This document shows positions 6,474-8,785 of a DNA stretch of 8,785 nucleotides, one piece after another. The position numbers were made by a program, and so were the translations under genes. The notes below the pieces were generated by a model that saw only the letters and a program-made list of their open reading frames with translations, did not search any database and had not been told where the DNA came from. This DNA comes from Haliea sp040222615 (lineage in GTDB: Bacteria > Pseudomonadota > Gammaproteobacteria > Pseudomonadales > Halieaceae): positions 1 to 8,785 of the forward strand of contig NZ_JAVKCQ010000113.1 in NCBI RefSeq assembly GCF_040222615.1, in the 5' to 3' direction. Numbering within the stretch: the first letter of the stretch is position 1; each line of letters begins with the position of its first letter.

Positions 6474-7538
6474 CCTGTCGCCCAGCACCCGACCCCACAG
6501 CGGGGCCAGCCGATCGGCATACCAGGGCGAAACATCCGCCACTGACGGCAGGCCCCCGGCGAGCCAGTCCCGGAGGCGAGCCACCAGCGCCGGGAGGTCA
6601 TCGGCCGGGTAGCGGTAGGCCGGGGCATATTGCTCCGGGTAACACAGGGCATCGGGCACCAGCGGCCGGGCGCCGGCACTGGCGGCCTCCAGCATCGCCA
6701 GCCCCTGGAATTCGTGGCGCGCGGTGCTGACGGCGATCCCGGCGCGACCCAGCAGGGCTCGATACTCAGCGTGCGGCAATCGACCGTCGGCAACAATCCG
6801 CTCCGGCAGGGCCTGGCGCAGCCGCGCCAGTGCCGGCGGCACCCGCCGCGGCCGTTTTCCCAGCAGGGCCAGGCGGAAGGGCACGTCTTCGGCGGCCAGT
6901 GCGATCATCGCCTCGGCAAACTGCTCCGGGGCCTTGTCGTGCTCCCAGCGATGGTTCCACAGCACCAGCTGTGGATCCCGCTCTGCGGCGCCGGGCACCG
7001 GCTCAATCGGCACCGGACACAGCGCAGTTTTCTGCGCCAGGCGCTCGACGATTCCCGCCGGCACCGCATCCGGCATCTGTGCCAGCAGCGTTGCCACGCC
7101 CTGCAGGTAGCTGTCGCGATTGAAGGCGGAATTGAACAGCAGTCGATCCGCCGCCAGCCCGCCGTAGAGCTGCACCATGCGCGGCTCCAGCCAGTGGCTC
7201 TGGCGGTCGCTGAGGGGATAGGCAAACTGGTTCTCGTGGAAGTAGTACAGTGCCGGCACGCCGGCCAGCCGCGGGTGCAGACCCTTCAGGGTGGCCAGGT
7301 CCACCATCGAGGTGGCGAGCAGCAGGTCCGGCGGCTCGGCTGGCAGCGCATCCAGCCAGGACAGGGGATTGCCGCGAATCCGCCAGGCGAAATGGCGGCC
7401 GGGCAATTCCAGCCGCTGCCAGTCTACCTGGGGCTGGGACGCCAGCAGCCAGTCCGCCCAGGCGGCGTGGCTTTCGGCACGGTAGGCGGAGAGTAGCCAG
7501 ACCCGGGGGCGCCGGCCAGAGACTACCCTGCCGCTCAT
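6456..7538 (-). CDS. Glycosyltransferase related to tRNA-queuosine alpha-mannosyltransferase (DUF3524/GTDC1 family)
   Basis: This 360-residue GT-B-fold protein matches the GTDC1/QTMAN family, whose animal member transfers mannose to queuosine at position 34 of tRNA-Asp. Family hallmarks are visible in order: LLSAYRAESHAAW (15-27) where GTDC1 has EAFYGGSHKQL; LPGRHFAWRIRG (45-56); LLATSMVDLATLKGLHP (73-89); the signature YFHENQFAYPL (99-109); LLFNSAFNRDSYL (133-145); NHRWEHDKAPE (195-205); and the nucleotide-sugar-binding EFQGLAMLEA (276-285). Bacterial members exist, but their acceptor and donor are not established to my knowledge, so the tRNA role here is inference. The ATG at 7538 overlaps the stop of the preceding SDR gene (ATGA), indicating translational coupling; an in-frame ATG at 7580 lies inside the SDR gene and would add 14 residues outside the family core. 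No signal peptide or membrane segment is seen, in keeping with a cytoplasmic enzyme. Confidence 0.85.
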   Translation of the reverse strand: MSGRVVSGRRPRVWLLSAYRAESHAAWADWLLASQPQVDWQRLELPGRHFAWRIRGNPLSWLDALPAEPPDLLLATSMVDLATLKGLHPRLAGVPALYYFHENQFAYPLSDRQSHWLEPRMVQLYGGLAADRLLFNSAFNRDSYLQGVATLLAQMPDAVPAGIVERLAQKTALCPVPIEPVPGAAERDPQLVLWNHRWEHDKAPEQFAEAMIALAAEDVPFRLALLGKRPRRVPPALARLRQALPERIVADGRLPHAEYRALLGRAGIAVSTARHEFQGLAMLEAASAGARPLVPDALCYPEQYAPAYRYPADDLPALVARLRDWLAGGLPSVADVSPWYADRLAPLWGRVLGDRAIRPG

Positions 7539-8392
7539 GCCGGATACTGGAACCCTACGCTCTCCTCGGTAACCCGCCACAAGCGCTCGGCCGCCTCGTC
7601 ATCCCGCGCCCAGGGCTTGGGCCGCACCACCTTGCAGTCGGCAAAGTATTCGCCGCTGACTCCGGCCACTTTCTCACTGCTGCACAGGTAGATTGAGGTC
7701 TCCGCGCCCTTCTCCGGGGAACGGAAAAACGGCTTGAGCAGGATCGGCGTGATCCGGCTCATCAGGCCGCCATTCTGGGTGCCCAGCGAGGTCGACACGG
7801 CGCCCGGGTGCAGGCAGTTCACCGTCACCGGGGTGTCCGCCAGCCGCCGGGCCAGGCTGCGGGTGAAGAGGATATTCGCCAGCTTGGAACGACCGTACTC
7901 ACGAAAGGTCTTGTAGCCCCGCTCCGCGTGCAGGTCATCAAAACCCATGTTGCGGGCGAAAGCGTGGGCCGCGGAGGCGACATTGACGATTCGCGCGCCG
8001 GGTACCTCCTGTATCGCCGGCAGCAGCAGCCCGGTGAGCAGGAACGGCGCAAAATGATTGACCGCCAGCGTCTCCTCGAAGCCGTCCACCGTGGTGCGGC
8101 GGCTGGTGTTCACCACTCCGGCATTATTCAGCAGCACGTCGATCGGGCGCCCCAGTGCCAGACACTCCCCGGCAGCCTCGCGCACACTGGCGAGGCTGGC
8201 CATATCCATTTTCACCACCGTCGGCGCCTGCCCGCCCGCGGCGGTGATCTCCGCGGCCAGTGCCGCGCCCTTCTCCGGGCTCCGGCACAGCAGGGTCAGC
8301 GTGGCGCCCTGCGCGGCCAGGGCCAGCGCCGTGGTGCGGCCAATGCCCGCGGTGGGACCGGTTATCAGCACGTGCTTGCCTTGCAGCGTCAT
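7535..8392 (-). CDS. Short-chain dehydrogenase/reductase, retinol dehydrogenase-like
   Basis: This 285-residue protein is a complete classical SDR of the subgroup resembling retinol dehydrogenases 11-14. The Rossmann dinucleotide motif TGPTAGIG is at residues 11-18, LCRSPEKG (35-42) with its Arg suggests NADP(H) preference, and NNAG is at 89-92. The catalytic tetrad is Asn112, Ser140 (VNVASAA), Tyr166 and Lys170 (YGRSK), and the PG of HPGAV follows near 196. It should interconvert a carbonyl and an alcohol in the cytoplasm; the substrate cannot be read from sequence. AGGAG at 8404-8400 lies 7 bases ahead of the ATG, supporting this start. Its stop overlaps the start of the glycosyltransferase gene by 4 bases, so the pair forms an operon. 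A metabolic link between the two is not evident; such SDRs are common neighbours of unrelated genes. Between them, the -10 box upstream and the terminator at 6450-6473 define a compact two-gene transcript. Confidence 0.9.
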   Translation of the reverse strand: MTLQGKHVLITGPTAGIGRTTALALAAQGATLTLLCRSPEKGAALAAEITAAGGQAPTVVKMDMASLASVREAAGECLALGRPIDVLLNNAGVVNTSRRTTVDGFEETLAVNHFAPFLLTGLLLPAIQEVPGARIVNVASAAHAFARNMGFDDLHAERGYKTFREYGRSKLANILFTRSLARRLADTPVTVNCLHPGAVSTSLGTQNGGLMSRITPILLKPFFRSPEKGAETSIYLCSSEKVAGVSGEYFADCKVVRPKPWARDDEAAERLWRVTEESVGFQYPA

Positions 8393-8426
8393 GGTGGGGC
8401 TCCTGGCTATTGGAATCGAACGGCTG

Positions 8427-8432
8427 AGTATA
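8427..8432 (-). promoter_or_regulatory. Candidate -10 box of the SDR-glycosyltransferase operon
   Basis: TATACT on the minus strand (8432-8427) matches the sigma-70 -10 consensus at five of six bases and lies 34 bases ahead of the SDR start codon. The expected -35 position (8455-8450) reads TAGTCG, a poor match, so this promoter would probably need an activator. The tandem repeats at 8456-8482 sit directly upstream of that position. Confidence 0.45.
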
Positions 8433-8455
8433 GGGGTATTGGCAGCAAGCGACTA

Positions 8456-8482
8456 CTGCACGTTAGCCGCTGCACGTTAGCC
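8456..8482. repeat. Tandem 13-bp direct repeat upstream of the SDR promoter
   Basis: CTGCACGTTAGCC occurs at 8456-8468 and again, identically, at 8470-8482, separated by a single G (period 14). On the minus strand the units read GGCTAACGTGCAG and abut the -35 position of the candidate SDR promoter. Two identical head-to-tail sites touching a weak -35 suggest an activator operator. A chance tandem duplication of 14 bases in a short intergenic region is the alternative. I did not see the unit elsewhere in the window. Confidence 0.6.
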
Positions 8483-8495
8483 ATTGCCGGGGGGC

Positions 8496-8785
8496 TCAAT
8501 CGGACTGCCTGGTAGATCCAGCCTGAAATCCCTGACAATCCTGTGCCGCCAAAATCTCCGCGGAGTTGCCGTTGAGACGAATATCGAAGCATCCGCGGTG
8601 CAACTGCCGGTGATGGAAGCGACACAGCGTCACCAGATTGTCCAGCCGCGTTTCCCCGCCCTCGGCCCAGTGCCGGATATGGTGGGCATCCACATACTCT
8701 GATTCCTGGCAGCCGGGATACTGGCAGACCCCGTCCCGCTCGCGCAGGGCCCGGCGAATATGCTCCGGCACGATCCTCGACTTCC
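8496..8785 (-). CDS. HNH endonuclease domain protein, C-terminal part (DUF222/HNH type; 5' end beyond window)
   Basis: The minus-strand frame is open from the right window edge to a TGA at 8496-8498, giving about 96 residues of a gene whose start lies outside. It reads ...KSRIVPEHIRRALRERDGVCQYPGCQ, then a YVDAHHIRHWAEGG core and NLVTLCRFHHRQLHRG. This is a standard HNH nuclease fold with the CxxxxC and CxxHH zinc pairs and the DAHHI catalytic His. The lead-in SRxxPxHIRRAL is typical of the large DUF222-plus-HNH family (13E12-repeat proteins), which occurs in many copies in actinobacteria and also in marine gammaproteobacteria. A GTG at 8771 could start translation, but the upstream residues fit the family, so I read this as the tail of a longer protein. 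Most such proteins have no known role; some sit in mobile elements. Confidence 0.8.
   Translation of the reverse strand, partial: KSRIVPEHIRRALRERDGVCQYPGCQESEYVDAHHIRHWAEGGETRLDNLVTLCRFHHRQLHRGCFDIRLNGNSAEILAAQDCQGFQAGSTRQSD

Noticed and set aside
6630..7496. Plus-strand open frame opposite the glycosyltransferase gene
   Set aside because: It is antisense to a gene with clear family motifs and encodes Gln/His/Arg-rich sequence with no domain.

Overview
The window is GC-rich, densely packed bacterial DNA. Gene content (a DAB-type inorganic carbon transporter subunit, an NhaR-like LysR regulator, an exported tannase/feruloyl esterase-family hydrolase, a type III glutamine synthetase, and a queuosine mannosyltransferase-like glycosyltransferase) would suit a Gram-negative, probably marine, gammaproteobacterium of the Halieaceae/Cellvibrionales kind. 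That placement is an inference from codon use and gene families; no rRNA or tRNA is present to settle it.

Left block (1-3908): a dabB-like membrane gene runs leftward off the window edge. It is divergent from a lysR gene across a 118-base AT-rich spacer containing several small overlapping palindromes. The lysR gene is followed after 20 bases by a secreted esterase of the tannase family on the same strand, so lysR and the esterase may share a transcript. The divergent layout suggests that the regulator controls the carbon-transport genes; dabA would be expected just outside the window to the left.

Middle block (3909-6404): a 321-base non-coding stretch precedes a complete 724-residue type III glutamine synthetase. 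The stretch holds a weak terminator-like hairpin for the esterase, a good candidate sigma-54 (-24/-12) promoter, and a roughly 125-base leader with two hairpins plus an 8-bp alternative pairing that cannot coexist with either hairpin. Together these suggest nitrogen-responsive transcription, with possible extra control in the leader.

Right block (6405-8785, all minus strand): an SDR oxidoreductase and a GTDC1/QTMAN-like glycosyltransferase form a translationally coupled pair (ATGA overlap). The pair is closed by a clean intrinsic terminator whose stem includes the last codons and stop codon of the glycosyltransferase. Upstream of the SDR gene lies a TATACT -10 box with no recognisable -35, abutted by a tandem pair of identical 13-bp repeats. 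Beyond it is the 3' end of an HNH endonuclease gene of the DUF222/HNH type, cut by the window edge.

I see no CRISPR array, insertion sequence, prophage gene, rRNA or tRNA. The least ordinary items are the bacterial queuosine-mannosyltransferase homologue, the dabB-lysR locus with its palindromic spacer, and the leader of the glutamine synthetase gene.
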